Shown here piece by piece: positions 26,807-36,726 of a stretch of DNA of 64,000 nt (the stretch's first letter is position 1; each line of letters opens with the position of its first letter). The DNA comes from Tropicimonas sp033101155. Its GTDB lineage: Bacteria > Pseudomonadota > Alphaproteobacteria > Rhodobacterales > Rhodobacteraceae. The position numbers and the translations under genes were made by a program. Location: contig NZ_JAWMPX010000017.1 of the NCBI RefSeq assembly GCF_033101155.1, positions 56,387 to 120,386 of the forward strand. The letters run 5' to 3'. The notes beneath the pieces are model-generated. The model made no database searches and was not told where the DNA came from. It worked only from the letters and a program-made list of their open reading frames with translations.

Positions 26807-29800
26807 ATGGTTTCGCGAAGGCTGCGGACGGAGACGAAAAGAATGGTCGATTTGCCACAAGGGTTCTTCCGGCGCCGCGCTGTTGCCAGCCCGATTCCTG
26901 TCGGCGTCGGGGTCGGGCTGCTGGTCTTGATTGCGACCCTTTGGATTCTCTGGATCGTCGAGGACCTCCGCCTGCGAAACACGGCGAAAGAGACAGAGGT
27001 TCTCACCGCCTCGATCATTTCCAGGCTCGACACGCGGTTCCACCTCCAGCTTGGGGGGATCGAACATGCGGCCATCCATCTGTCGAGGGCGGGTCGATTC
27101 TCGCAGGAGCGAATCGAAAGTGAGCTCGCCCAACTGCATGACGTCTTCGAGGATTTCCAGGCGATCAACTGGGTCGATAACAGCGGCACGATCCGGATTG
27201 TCACACCGCTTGCCGGTAACGAGGCCGCACAAGGGCTCGTCCTCGCGGAAGTCCCCGGTCCGGACCGCCTGCTGGAAGAGGCCCGAGAAAAAGGGGCTCT
27301 CGTCGTCAGCGCGCCGCTTGAACTCGCACAGGGTGGCCTCGGATTCGTGACCTATTTCCCCATCACACGGGATACCGGCCCGGCAGGCTTCGTGAACGGC
27401 GTCTTCCGCTTTCATCCCATTCTGGACTCTGCCCTGGACGGCATTCTGGGAGCGGATTTCGTTGCGGAAGTCAGGGACCGCGACGGCGCCCTCCTGTATC
27501 GGAACGCGGATGAGATACCGACGAGAAGCGCGGTTTCGCTGACAATGCCAATCGGCGATCGACACTGGAATATCACCGTCGCGCCGAGCTCCGAGCGCAT
27601 TGGCAGGGGCGCCATGTCGCTTTCGCTCATCGTAATTGTTTCCGGTCTCACGGTTTCCCTGGCAATGGGGTCGCTCGCCTATATGGCCAGCGCCCGCCTG
27701 GAGAAACTTCGACGAAGCGAGGAACGTCTCGCCTATGCGATGGAAGGCGCAAGCGAAGGTTTGTGGGATTGGGATCTGACCACTGGTAGGACCTTGTTCT
27801 CTCCGCGTTGGTTCGAAATGCTGGGCTATCAGCCTGACGAGATGCCACATACCCATGACACCTTCGCAGCACTCCTCCACCCGGAGGACCGCGATGCCAC
27901 GCTGGACCGGCCCAGGGACCATGCGACGGGTGAGTCTCAAGCGCTGGAAAGCCAATTTCGAATGCAGCACAAGGACGGCCATTGGCGCCACATCCTGTCG
28001 AGGGCCTTTATCTTTCGACAGGGTGGCAAGGCGATCCGGATGGTCGGAACCCATGTCGATGTGACGGAGGCACACCAGCAACAGGAACTGCTGGCGGATA
28101 CCGAGCGGTTGCTGCGGGACGGTATCGAGGCTCTTCCAGTCGGCTTCGCTTTTTTCGATGCGGAGGAGCGCATTGTCCTGTGGAACCGACGCTTTCCCGA
28201 ACTCGTCGCAGAAGGGAGCCTGCCGATCACCGTCGGCGACAGCTTTGAGGCACTCGTCCGGGAAAGTGCACAGGACAGTGTGCTGCAAGTCGGGTTTGAT
28301 ACAACCGAGGACTATGTCGCCAGCCGGCTTCAGCAGGATCGGACAGGCGAACTCCGCTGGACCTATCGCAAATCCGATGGTCATTGGCTGACAGCCTATG
28401 AACGGTCGACCTCGGGTGGTGGCTTCATTTCCGTCATGCAGGACATCACGGAGCAGGAGAGCGCAGTCGCGGCCTTGCGTCAGAGCGAGGCGAAACACGC
28501 GGAAGCAGTGCGGATCGCGCGCCTTGGGCGGTGGAGCGCCGACAGGAACGGCAACCTGAAACTCTCCCCGGAAGTGTTTGAAATGGTCGACCTCGATCCG
28601 CAGGAGTTCGATGGCCGCATTACGAGTTTCTACCGGCTTGTCCATCCCGAAGACCAGGCACGTGTTCAGAGCGCCGCTCAGAAGTGCTGGGAGACCGGGG
28701 CGGAATATGACTGTGTCCACCGCGCCTTCACCCCGTCGGGGCAGGAAGTGACCTTGCGCGAAAGAGGCGAGGTGATGCGCGACAATGCGGGCGTGGTGCA
28801 ATCGTTGCGGGGCACGGTTCAGGACATCACCGAACAGGCCCGGCTCGAGGCCCAGTTGCAACAAGCGCGCAAGATGGAAGCGATCGGCCAACTGACTGGT
28901 GGCCTGGCGCATGATTTCAACAATTTGCTGGCGATCATCCAGGGCAATGCCGAATTGCTGCTGGAGGATTTCCCCGACGCGGCACCTATGCTGAATTCGA
29001 TTGTCGGTGCTTCGGAACGGGGCGCGGATCTCGCGCATCGATTGCTGACATTCGCCCGTGGGCAGAGGCTCTCGCCCGAACCCGTCGACATCGCGGAACT
29101 GGCGCGCAATGTGCACGCCTTGTCGAACCGGACCCTCGGCGACCAGATCACCTTGGATCTGCAACTTCCCCCGGACCTCTGGGTCGTGCTCGTCGATCCG
29201 GGCCAGGCGGAAAACGCCATCCTGAACCTGGCCTTGAACGCCCGAGACGCGATGCCGGACGGTGGCCGGTTGACCATCACCTGTTCCAATTTCAGCACCG
29301 ATCTGGCGCAGGGGGAACAGATCGGCCTGGCTCCGGGTGACTATGTCCGCGTCTCGGTTCAAGACGAAGGTGGCGGCATGGAAGACGATGTTCGCCGCCG
29401 CGCCTTCGAACCTTTCTTCACCACGAAAGGCCATGGCAAGGGCTCTGGCCTCGGCCTCTCCATGGTCTATGGCTTCGCACGGCAATCAGGCGGCACCGTG
29501 GAAATCCAGACCAATCCCGAAAGTGGCACCAATGTCGTCCTCTACCTGCCTCGGACGCATGCAGCGCACAAGCACCTCGCGGAGCCATTGGCGGCGTCCA
29601 CCGGCCCCGCCGGGGGCGAGACAATCCTGTTGATCGAGGATGAGCCGGATGTGCGCCAAATGGCAGACACAATGCTGCGCGGGGCCGGCTACAGAATCGT
29701 CTCGGCGCAAGATGCCAACACGGCCTTCACGCAGTTCGACGCCCATCCCGAGATCGTGGCGGTCCTCAGCGATGTCATGCTGCCCGGCCGCATGCTCGGC

Positions 29801-29995
29801 CCTGGCATTGTACGCTGTCTGCGCGAGGCGCGCCCGGATCTCGCCGTGGTCTTCATGTCCGGTTTCGTGGACAAGGCCGCCGAACTGTCCAATCCGGAAG
29901 ACATGGAAGCGATCCTGCTTCGGAAACCCTTCCGAAAGGCCCAGCTGGTCGAGGCGCTCCAGACAGCCCTGCGCAATCATGGGAGGACGGCCTGA
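26807..29995 (+). CDS. CHASE/PAS hybrid sensor histidine kinase
   Basis: A 1062-residue inner-membrane sensor. Layout: helix 1 (about 27-50); a periplasmic CHASE-like domain (about 52-265; DTRFHLQLGGIEHAAIHL, DFQAINWVDNSGTIR); helix 2 (about 268-290); three PAS domains (about 300-425, 430-560, 565-680); a HisKA box with GGLAHDFNNLLAIIQGNAELL; a HATPase with ILNLALNARDAMPDGG and GLGLSMVYGFARQSGG; and a C-terminal receiver with the Asp in VLSDVMLPG and Lys in LLRKPF. The ligand is unknown; CHASE domains bind small extracellular molecules. A second ATG at 26843 could be the true start. A 944-codon open frame on the opposite strand is a GC-rich shadow. Confidence 0.92.
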   Translation: MVSRRLRTETKRMVDLPQGFFRRRAVASPIPVGVGVGLLVLIATLWILWIVEDLRLRNTAKETEVLTASIISRLDTRFHLQLGGIEHAAIHLSRAGRFSQERIESELAQLHDVFEDFQAINWVDNSGTIRIVTPLAGNEAAQGLVLAEVPGPDRLLEEAREKGALVVSAPLELAQGGLGFVTYFPITRDTGPAGFVNGVFRFHPILDSALDGILGADFVAEVRDRDGALLYRNADEIPTRSAVSLTMPIGDRHWNITVAPSSERIGRGAMSLSLIVIVSGLTVSLAMGSLAYMASARLEKLRRSEERLAYAMEGASEGLWDWDLTTGRTLFSPRWFEMLGYQPDEMPHTHDTFAALLHPEDRDATLDRPRDHATGESQALESQFRMQHKDGHWRHILSRAFIFRQGGKAIRMVGTHVDVTEAHQQQELLADTERLLRDGIEALPVGFAFFDAEERIVLWNRRFPELVAEGSLPITVGDSFEALVRESAQDSVLQVGFDTTEDYVASRLQQDRTGELRWTYRKSDGHWLTAYERSTSGGGFISVMQDITEQESAVAALRQSEAKHAEAVRIARLGRWSADRNGNLKLSPEVFEMVDLDPQEFDGRITSFYRLVHPEDQARVQSAAQKCWETGAEYDCVHRAFTPSGQEVTLRERGEVMRDNAGVVQSLRGTVQDITEQARLEAQLQQARKMEAIGQLTGGLAHDFNNLLAIIQGNAELLLEDFPDAAPMLNSIVGASERGADLAHRLLTFARGQRLSPEPVDIAELARNVHALSNRTLGDQITLDLQLPPDLWVVLVDPGQAENAILNLALNARDAMPDGGRLTITCSNFSTDLAQGEQIGLAPGDYVRVSVQDEGGGMEDDVRRRAFEPFFTTKGHGKGSGLGLSMVYGFARQSGGTVEIQTNPESGTNVVLYLPRTHAAHKHLAEPLAASTGPAGGETILLIEDEPDVRQMADTMLRGAGYRIVSAQDANTAFTQFDAHPEIVAVLSDVMLPGRMLGPGIVRCLREARPDLAVVFMSGFVDKAAELSNPEDMEAILLRKPFRKAQLVEALQTALRNHGRTA

Positions 29996-30025
29996 CATCC
30001 TCGATGACGCCTGTGCCGTTCCGGA

Positions 30026-31123
30026 TCAGAACCCGCGTCGGCGAGAGGCGGACACGATCGGATCCCAGATAGACCGAAGGGCGCGAGGGGTCGGGGCGGT
30101 ATTGATGCCGACGAACTCCGCGTCCCGGCGCAGCGACGCCGCCTTGCGTGGACCGGTTTGCGCAAGATAGATGCGCGGGGTGATCGGGGCACATCCGAGG
30201 GCCTCGGCACGGGACGAAAACTGACGATAGGGCGCAATCAGGATTGTTCCCGGACGAGCGGTACTCGCTATTTTTTCCTCCAATTGCTGGAGTTTCTCGT
30301 CATTCGAGATCGGCCGGTAAAAATAGATCACGTCGAAGTGGTCGTAGGAGGCGAAGTCGAGCGCATTGCCCTCGATAAGCTCCGCCATACCTTCGCTGAC
30401 AGTCTCGAACAGGCCCCGGGCCGCGCCCGCATAAGCCGGATCAATCTCCAGCCCGAAGGCCTGAGTGAAAAATTCCAGCGCGGAAACCACTTTCACTCCG
30501 CTGCCGCAACCGACATCGATAAATCGGGATTTCTCGGCCCGTCCTTGCGCCTTCAGAAGACGCCAGGCCGCGAGCGCAAGGGCGAGAAAATCGGATTGCG
30601 GCAGCGCGATATCGGGAAAGGAACCCTGCTGCTTGGCGCTCTCCGTCTGGGCATGCGGGTTCACCATCCGGCGCAGTCGGTCAAAGGCGCGGTCACCCGC
30701 CTCCGCCGCGGCTGTCACATTGGGCGGAACTCGCCGGGAGACAGGCTCCAGCGGAAGCCTTCGCGGCGGCAGCTGTTCGGAAATGAGTTGACGGATGCTG
30801 CTCCATTCATTCGCCGCGTTTCGAATCAGACCGAGTTTGGCGCTGAACGCAAGCCAGTCCGGAGGCGCGATACGGCGTGTCCCACCCGCTGCCTCGATCG
30901 GTTGGGCAAAGGCATGCAAGGCCTTGTCGAACTCCTGCAGACAGGGACGCAGAAGGTTGACGTGATGCGTGATGGCATTTTGCGCCGCAAAGACACGCGC
31001 CTTGTCAATCTTTCGGGGGTGCAGCAACTCTTCCGCAATCAGGTTGGCCTGGACGGAGATCGCCCCCACGATGCCCTGAACCTCGCCCTTCATGTCCTGC
31101 AACGTCGAGGCTTCACCCTGCAT
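30026..31123 (-). CDS. Class I SAM-dependent methyltransferase-like protein
   Basis: A 365-residue protein. The C-terminal half carries a Rossmann SAM-binding motif I, FIDVGCGSGVKVVSALEFF, with the acidic residue of motif II in FGLEIDPAYAGAA and motif post-I/IV near FDVIYFYRPIS. The N-terminal 170 residues are helical and match nothing I recognise. Target unknown; I see no operon partner. Start chosen at ATG 31123, six bases after AAGGAG. It converges on the hybrid kinase gene with 30 bases between them. Confidence 0.75.
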   Translation of the reverse strand: MQGEASTLQDMKGEVQGIVGAISVQANLIAEELLHPRKIDKARVFAAQNAITHHVNLLRPCLQEFDKALHAFAQPIEAAGGTRRIAPPDWLAFSAKLGLIRNAANEWSSIRQLISEQLPPRRLPLEPVSRRVPPNVTAAAEAGDRAFDRLRRMVNPHAQTESAKQQGSFPDIALPQSDFLALALAAWRLLKAQGRAEKSRFIDVGCGSGVKVVSALEFFTQAFGLEIDPAYAGAARGLFETVSEGMAELIEGNALDFASYDHFDVIYFYRPISNDEKLQQLEEKIASTARPGTILIAPYRQFSSRAEALGCAPITPRIYLAQTGPRKAASLRRDAEFVGINTAPTPRALRSIWDPIVSASRRRGF

Positions 31124-31209
31124 GCGCAACTCCTTGTTTTCAAGAATAAACGTGAAAATATGGAGGCCAGACTAGGCGTTGCCTGCCAATGCGTAAAGAC
31201 CCGAGCCGG

Positions 31210-32145
31210 TCAATAGCCGCGCTGCCGGTCCACCACATGGTTCAGAGGCAGCCCCGCCACATCGCGCCGGATATTCTCGATGATCACCCACGAGGCCGTC
31301 TCGGCCCGGGTTTCGGAGGCGACATGCGGGCTGACTGTGACGGCGGGATGGGCCCAGAAGGGGTGCTCCGGCGGCAGCGGCTCGGTGCGGAAAACGTCGA
31401 GCGTTGCATGGGCGATATGACCGCTCTCCAATGCATCAAGCAAGGCCTCGTCATCGACAAGCTGACCACGGCCGGGGTTGATCAGCACCGCCCCCCTTGG
31501 CACCTGGTCGAGATGGGCGGCGTTGAGCAGGGTGTCGGTGCCCGGGGTCAGAGGCAGCAGCAGCACAAGAATGCTGGCGCGCGCCAGCGCCTGCTCCAAC
31601 CCTTCGGGTCCGGACAGGCAAGTCACCCCCTCAACCGTTTTCGGCGAGCGGCTCCAGCCGGTCACCGGGAAATTCAGCGCCGCCAACGCCTGCGCGCATG
31701 CAGCCCCAAGCGCTCCAAGCCCCAACACCGTCACCGGCCGATTGCGGGCCAGCGGCGGAACCCTGGGCACCCACGCCCCGGACTGTTGCGCACGCATATG
31801 GTCCAGCCCGAGATGATGCCGCAGCACCTGCCCCAGCACCCATTCCACCATGCCTTCGGTCAGCCCGTTATCGACCATTCGCGTCAGCGGAACCCGCAGC
31901 GTCTCGTTGTCGACGATGTCCTCAACCCCGGCCCAGAGGCTCAGCACAGCCTTGAGCCGCGTATAAGGTGTGAAATCCAGAAGGCCGGAATTGGGCGCAT
32001 AGATAATATAGTCGATTTCCTCAGCGGGCCCGAGATCCGGCGCCAGCCGCCCCTCCAGCCCGGCCTCGGCCATCCAGTGCCGCAGGTGCGGCTCATATTC
32101 GGTCCAGCGCTCGGACTTTGCGGCAAAGAGGATATTGAGACTCAT
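31210..32145 (-). CDS. D-2-hydroxyacid dehydrogenase (glyoxylate/hydroxypyruvate reductase-like)
   Basis: A 311-residue NAD(P)H-dependent reductase of the GhrA type. The dinucleotide site is VTVLGLGALGAAC; the catalytic Arg is in INPGRGQLVDDEALLDAL, the Glu in FRTEPLPPEHPFW and the His in VSPHVASET. It likely reduces glyoxylate or hydroxypyruvate. Its ATG overlaps the rodA stop codon as ATGA, so it is the last gene of the cell-shape operon, a link also common in Rhodobacterales. Its physiological tie to cell-wall growth is unknown. Confidence 0.9.
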   Translation of the reverse strand: MSLNILFAAKSERWTEYEPHLRHWMAEAGLEGRLAPDLGPAEEIDYIIYAPNSGLLDFTPYTRLKAVLSLWAGVEDIVDNETLRVPLTRMVDNGLTEGMVEWVLGQVLRHHLGLDHMRAQQSGAWVPRVPPLARNRPVTVLGLGALGAACAQALAALNFPVTGWSRSPKTVEGVTCLSGPEGLEQALARASILVLLLPLTPGTDTLLNAAHLDQVPRGAVLINPGRGQLVDDEALLDALESGHIAHATLDVFRTEPLPPEHPFWAHPAVTVSPHVASETRAETASWVIIENIRRDVAGLPLNHVVDRQRGY

Positions 32146-33290
32146 ACGGTTCCCCTTGGACGGTGGACATGAGCGGATTGGACAAGACCGAAAGCGGCCA
32201 GCAGCACCAGCATGGCCGAGCCGCCATAGCTCACCAACGGCAGCGGCACGCCCACGACCGGCGCCAGCCCCATCACCATGGACATGTTGACCGCGAAGAA
32301 GAGGAAGAAGGTCGCGGCGATGCCGATGGTCAGCAACGACGCGAAGCGGTCCTTGTTGGAAAAGGCCGAGGCGAGGCAGAACAGGATGATGAGCCCGTAG
32401 AGCGTCAGTAATGAGGCCGCGCCGATGAAGCCGAATTCCTCCGCCAGCGTGGTGAAGATGAAGTCGGTGTGTTTTTCGGGAAGGAAATTCAACCGCGACT
32501 GCGTACCCTGCATGAAGCCGCGCCCGGTCCAGCCCCCGGAGCCAAGGGCGATCTTGGACTGTGTGATGTGATATCCGGCGCCGAGCGGGTCGGATTCCGG
32601 ATCGAGGAAAGTGTCGATCCGCCGATACTGGTAGTCCTTCAGGAGCTGCCACGGGGTCCCGCGCGATTGCAGCACAGCGGCAACGAGGCCGACGCCCCCG
32701 CCGATCACCGCGCCGAAATAGGCCCAATGCACGCCGGCTGCGAACATCACGATGCCGCCCCCGGCGACCAGCAGGATCGCCGTGCCGAGATCAGGCTGGC
32801 CCAGCACGAGGAAGGTCGGCAGCAAGATGATCAGAACGGGCAGGATGACCCAGAAGATATGGCTGACCTTGCGGATATCGAGCCAGTCGTAATAGGCGGC
32901 GAGGAACATCACCAACGTGATCTTGGTCAGCTCGGAAGGTTGCAACCGCATGAAACCGAGATCGATCCAGCGCTGCGCCCCCATTCCGGTTGCACCGATG
33001 AATTCCACCGCCACGAGCAGCAGCAACGACACCAGATAGGCCAGCGCCGCGATATTGCGCCAGAAATAGACCGGCACCATGGCGACAAGAAACATCACCC
33101 CCATCCCCATGGCGAAGCGCTTCATCTGCGGCTCGGCCCATGGAGTCATGGAGCCGCCGGCCACGGAATAGAGCATCAGGAAGCCGAAGGCAGAGACTGC
33201 CGTTAACAGCAGGATCAACGCCCAATTGAGGTGAAACACCTTGGACAAGCCGGTCGGGACGGTCTGGACGCGATATTCGAGATATGACAT
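32142..33290 (-). CDS. rodA: Rod-shape glycosyltransferase RodA (SEDS)
   Basis: A 382-residue SEDS-family membrane protein with about ten helices that polymerises lipid II during elongation together with PBP2. Signatures are GAQRWIDLGFMRLQPSELTKITLV, FLVLGQPDLGTAILL and, near the end, GLAPVVGVPLPLVSYGGSAM. It lies 12 bases after mrdA in the same operon and overlaps the dehydrogenase gene. Confidence 0.96.
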   Translation of the reverse strand: MSYLEYRVQTVPTGLSKVFHLNWALILLLTAVSAFGFLMLYSVAGGSMTPWAEPQMKRFAMGMGVMFLVAMVPVYFWRNIAALAYLVSLLLLVAVEFIGATGMGAQRWIDLGFMRLQPSELTKITLVMFLAAYYDWLDIRKVSHIFWVILPVLIILLPTFLVLGQPDLGTAILLVAGGGIVMFAAGVHWAYFGAVIGGGVGLVAAVLQSRGTPWQLLKDYQYRRIDTFLDPESDPLGAGYHITQSKIALGSGGWTGRGFMQGTQSRLNFLPEKHTDFIFTTLAEEFGFIGAASLLTLYGLIILFCLASAFSNKDRFASLLTIGIAATFFLFFAVNMSMVMGLAPVVGVPLPLVSYGGSAMLVLLAAFGLVQSAHVHRPRGTV

Positions 33291-33302
33291 GGCGCGCGCT
33301 TT

Positions 33303-35222
33303 CTAGGCCCGATCACGGCCGCTTGGCTCGCCGTCTTCGCGGCGCAGCGGCATGGACTCGAATTTCTTTGCAACCTTGTCGCGCTCGCCGGTCGGGTAGA
33401 TCTCCAGGGGCGGCAGCTCACCATGCAATGCGCGGGCCACGATGTCCCGGGCGACCGGGGCCGCCGCCTTGGACCCGCCGCCGCCATGCTCGACCACGAC
33501 CGAGACCGCAATGCGGGGCTTGTCGTACGGCGCGAAGCAGACAAAGAGCGCGTGGTCGCGCTGCTCCCAGGGCACATCCGCATTGTTGACCACGACGGAA
33601 CGGACCTGGCTCGTCCCGGTCTTTCCGGCGAACTCCATCTCCTCAGGCAGCAGCCGTGAGCGATAGGCCGTGCCGCGCCGGGAATTGACCACCGAATACA
33701 TCGCCTTGCGGACCTGCCGCAGAGTGGTTGGCGAGATCCCGAGCGGGCCGTCATTCAGGATCGGCTGTTCGACGGAATCGATGGACTTGACCAGCCGTGG
33801 CCGGATCCCCTCCCCGGTCGCAATCCGCGCCGCCATCACCGAGAGCTGTAGCGGCGACGCCAACACATAGCCCTGCCCGATCGACGCATTGAGACTGTCG
33901 CCCACCATCCAGCTTTCCTGCTTGCGCGCTTCCTTCCAGGCCTTGGTCGGGGCCAACCCGCCAGCGACGGCAGACATCGGAAGCTCGTGCTTGATCCCGA
34001 TCCCGAGTTTCTTGGCCATGGCCGAGATCCTCTCGATGCCGACCCGCTCCGCCAACTCGTAATAATAGACGTCACAGGAGCGCATCAAACTGTCATGAAG
34101 GTCAACCCATCCATGCCCGCCCCGCTTCCAGCAATGGAAGCGTCGGGTGCCGAGTTGCTTGTAGCCGCCGCAATAGATCGTCTCGCCAGCTGTCACCACC
34201 CCGGCTTCATGCGCTGCGAGCGCAGTCACCATCTTGAATGTGGAGCCCGGCGGGTAGGTGCCCTGGACCGACTTGTCGGCCAGCGGCCGGTGATCGTCCT
34301 CCGTCAGCGTACGGTAATCCTTCACGGAAATGCCACGCACGAAGAGGTTCGGATCGAAGGATGGCGCTGAGCCGATGGCAAGCACATCGCCCGTCGTCAC
34401 GTCCATCACCACGGCGGCCGCACTCTCGCCGACCAGCCGTGCATTGACGAAATTCTGCAGCCCATTGTCGACGGTGAGCTGGATGTCAGCGCCCTTCTGG
34501 CCCTCAAGCCGAGACAGCTCGCGCATGACGCGGCCGCCGGCATTGACCTCGATCCGCTTGGTACCGGCCGAGCCACGCAGAAGATCTTCGCGCTTGGCTT
34601 CCAGCCCGACCTTGCCAATCTGGAATTTCGGGATCTGCAACAGTGGGTCCGGGTTTTCCAGCTTGGAGAGATCGTAATCGGAGACCGGGCCGACATAGCC
34701 GACAACATGAGCGAAATCACCCGTCAGCGGGTAATGTCGCGTCAGACCGACCTCCGGCGTCACGCCAGGAAGGGCCGGAGCATTGACCGCGACCTCCGAG
34801 ACATCCTCCCAGGAGAGCTGATCTGCGATGGTGACCGGCACAAAGGGCGAGCGGCGCCGCACCTCGCGCAGGGCGCGCTCGACATCGTCATCGGAGAGCG
34901 GCACCAGCGCGCGCAGCTTGGCGAAGGTCTCGTCCAGATCGCCGGCATCTTCGCGGACGATGACAATGCGGTAATTCTGGACATTCTCGGCGATCGGCTG
35001 GCCGTTGCGGTCGAAGATCAGCCCGCGGGCCGGGGCAATCAGGCGGATATTGATCCGGTTCTCCTCGGCCAGCAGCCGGAACTCCTCGGCCTGGTCGACC
35101 TGCATGTAGCGCATCCGCGCCCCGAGCACGCCCATGAAGGCCAGCATCGAGCTGCCCAGCAGCAGCCCGCGCCGGGTGATCCGGCGGGCGCTCTCCTCGG
35201 TATCTTTCGGCGGACGTCTCAC
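33303..35222 (-). CDS. mrdA: Penicillin-binding protein 2 (elongasome transpeptidase)
   Basis: A 639-residue class B PBP that crosslinks peptidoglycan during cell elongation. One N-terminal membrane anchor (about 20-36), a pedestal domain and the transpeptidase domain with the catalytic Ser in PPGSTFKM, SCD as the SxN-type motif and KTGTSQ as the third motif. ARGLIFDRNGQPIAENV is typical of PBP2. It starts by overlapping the mreD stop codon (ATGA) and is followed by rodA. Confidence 0.96.
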   Translation of the reverse strand: MRRPPKDTEESARRITRRGLLLGSSMLAFMGVLGARMRYMQVDQAEEFRLLAEENRINIRLIAPARGLIFDRNGQPIAENVQNYRIVIVREDAGDLDETFAKLRALVPLSDDDVERALREVRRRSPFVPVTIADQLSWEDVSEVAVNAPALPGVTPEVGLTRHYPLTGDFAHVVGYVGPVSDYDLSKLENPDPLLQIPKFQIGKVGLEAKREDLLRGSAGTKRIEVNAGGRVMRELSRLEGQKGADIQLTVDNGLQNFVNARLVGESAAAVVMDVTTGDVLAIGSAPSFDPNLFVRGISVKDYRTLTEDDHRPLADKSVQGTYPPGSTFKMVTALAAHEAGVVTAGETIYCGGYKQLGTRRFHCWKRGGHGWVDLHDSLMRSCDVYYYELAERVGIERISAMAKKLGIGIKHELPMSAVAGGLAPTKAWKEARKQESWMVGDSLNASIGQGYVLASPLQLSVMAARIATGEGIRPRLVKSIDSVEQPILNDGPLGISPTTLRQVRKAMYSVVNSRRGTAYRSRLLPEEMEFAGKTGTSQVRSVVVNNADVPWEQRDHALFVCFAPYDKPRIAVSVVVEHGGGGSKAAAPVARDIVARALHGELPPLEIYPTGERDKVAKKFESMPLRREDGEPSGRDRA

Positions 35223-35758
35223 AGGCGTCTCCCCAATGCATCGGCTTCATTCGGTGCGGCGGCGCGCACTCCGAAGCCATAATGCGACAGGACGACCACG
35301 AAAGGATAGGCCGCCGCCGTGAAAAGTGATCGCAGCAACGCAAGCCCCAGCGGTGGCCTGTCAACCACAACGATGCCGAGTGCGATCTGTTCCAGCGCCA
35401 CCATCCCGGCCATCACCGCACTCACCAGCGCCCATTCGAAGGGGAAAGGCATGGCGCGTGACATGTCCCGACGCGAGCGCAGCATCTCCGTGGCACCGAT
35501 CATCAGCGCCGCCCCGAGCCCCGGCGGGCGTTGCAGAAGCAGGTCGAGAAAGAGAAAAAGCACGGCGAGCAGCGGCACGGGCACGTAGGACGGGCGCCGC
35601 AGGACCCAGGCGAATGTCAGCGCGACGGTAAGATCCGCGCCCGGCAACCCGCCGGCCTGCCCGCCCAGCGGAAGCATCTGGAAGAAGGCAAGAAGCAGGA
35701 TCAGAGCAGAAAAGAGCAGCCGGTAGCCCCAGGTGCGGGCCGTGATCGGATCAATCAT
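35219..35758 (-). CDS. mreD: Rod-shape determining protein MreD
   Basis: A 179-residue inner-membrane protein with five or six predicted helices. MreD is part of the elongasome with MreB and MreC. The gene order mreB, mreC, mreD, mrdA, rodA identifies it better than its poorly conserved sequence. The ATG at 35758 overlaps the mreC stop by 8 bases; longer in-frame starts lie inside mreC. Confidence 0.85.
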   Translation of the reverse strand: MIDPITARTWGYRLLFSALILLLAFFQMLPLGGQAGGLPGADLTVALTFAWVLRRPSYVPVPLLAVLFLFLDLLLQRPPGLGAALMIGATEMLRSRRDMSRAMPFPFEWALVSAVMAGMVALEQIALGIVVVDRPPLGLALLRSLFTAAAYPFVVVLSHYGFGVRAAAPNEADALGRRL

Positions 35759-36683
35759 TTCCCGGCTCCGGCGCCTCGCTGGCTTCGGCTGTTTCGTCGG
35801 GGACCGGTTCGGGCGTCGGTTGTGGCGGCACAACCAGCCCACCTGGATCGGTGATCACCTCGCCTTTATGGCTGCGCAGCACGCGGAGGAATTCCAGCCG
35901 CTCGTAATCGGCAGCCAGCCAGACGCGGAAGCGTCCGTCCGGCCCGAGCGCAAGTTGCCCGACAAGCATGCCGGAAGGAAAGACGCCGCCATCCCCGGAA
36001 CTGACCACACGGTCACCCGGCTTGATCGCATCCAGGTCCTCGATGAAGTCGAGGGCCGGCGCGGCGGTGTTGTCACCCGCGAGAATCGCGCGTTGACCGG
36101 AGGGCAGGATCGTTACCGGCATGCGGCTGGCTGCATCGGTCAGGAGGAGCACGCGGGAGGTGGTCTTGCCCACGCCGGCGATTCTCCCGACCAGCCCCAG
36201 CCCGTCCATCGTCGCCCAGCCATCCTTGACCCCGTCATGCTCCCCGACATTGAGCAGAACCGATTGGCGGAAGGGTGAGCCGGAATCGGCCACAACCACG
36301 CCGGAGACGGAGGTCAGCTTGGGGTCAAGCCGGACACTATTGAGCGCCAGAAGCTTGGCGTTCTGCTGCTCGAGCTGCACAGCCGCTTCTTTCCACGCCT
36401 TCATCTGTTGCAACTCGCGGCGCAGGTCCTGGTTCTGCTGGTAGATCCGCTGGTAGGATTGGAAATCCTCGAGCATGCCGGCGAAATGCGCCAGCGGAAC
36501 CGAGGCCCACTCAAAGCTGGGTACAACCGTGTCAACGAGATTGGCTCGGAAACGTTCAACCCGCGGGGAATCAATCCGCCAGATCAGGAAGATCGCGAGG
36601 CAGAACAGCACCAGCCCACCGACGAAAATCCGGCGAACGGGGCGGACATAATCGATATCCGAATGGTTGCGGTTCTGTGCCAA
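35751..36683 (-). CDS. mreC: Rod-shape determining protein MreC
   Basis: A 310-residue protein with one N-terminal membrane helix (about 18-36), a coiled coil (about 68-112, rich in Gln and Leu) and the periplasmic double beta-barrel core (VSGVVVADSGSPFRQSVLLNVGEHDGV is typical; residues about 120-275). The tail is Pro/Glu-rich and disordered. It links MreB to the periplasmic cell-wall enzymes. Confidence 0.95.
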   Translation of the reverse strand: MAQNRNHSDIDYVRPVRRIFVGGLVLFCLAIFLIWRIDSPRVERFRANLVDTVVPSFEWASVPLAHFAGMLEDFQSYQRIYQQNQDLRRELQQMKAWKEAAVQLEQQNAKLLALNSVRLDPKLTSVSGVVVADSGSPFRQSVLLNVGEHDGVKDGWATMDGLGLVGRIAGVGKTTSRVLLLTDAASRMPVTILPSGQRAILAGDNTAAPALDFIEDLDAIKPGDRVVSSGDGGVFPSGMLVGQLALGPDGRFRVWLAADYERLEFLRVLRSHKGEVITDPGGLVVPPQPTPEPVPDETAEASEAPEPGND

Positions 36684-36726
36684 GCGGCCGCGCTCCCGTC
36701 AGACGGCCGGCCGATGGGGCCGGGAG

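Noticed and set aside
26651..29485. 944-codon open frame antisense to the hybrid kinase
   Set aside because: The kinase frame has all family motifs; the antisense frame has none and is a result of high GC.
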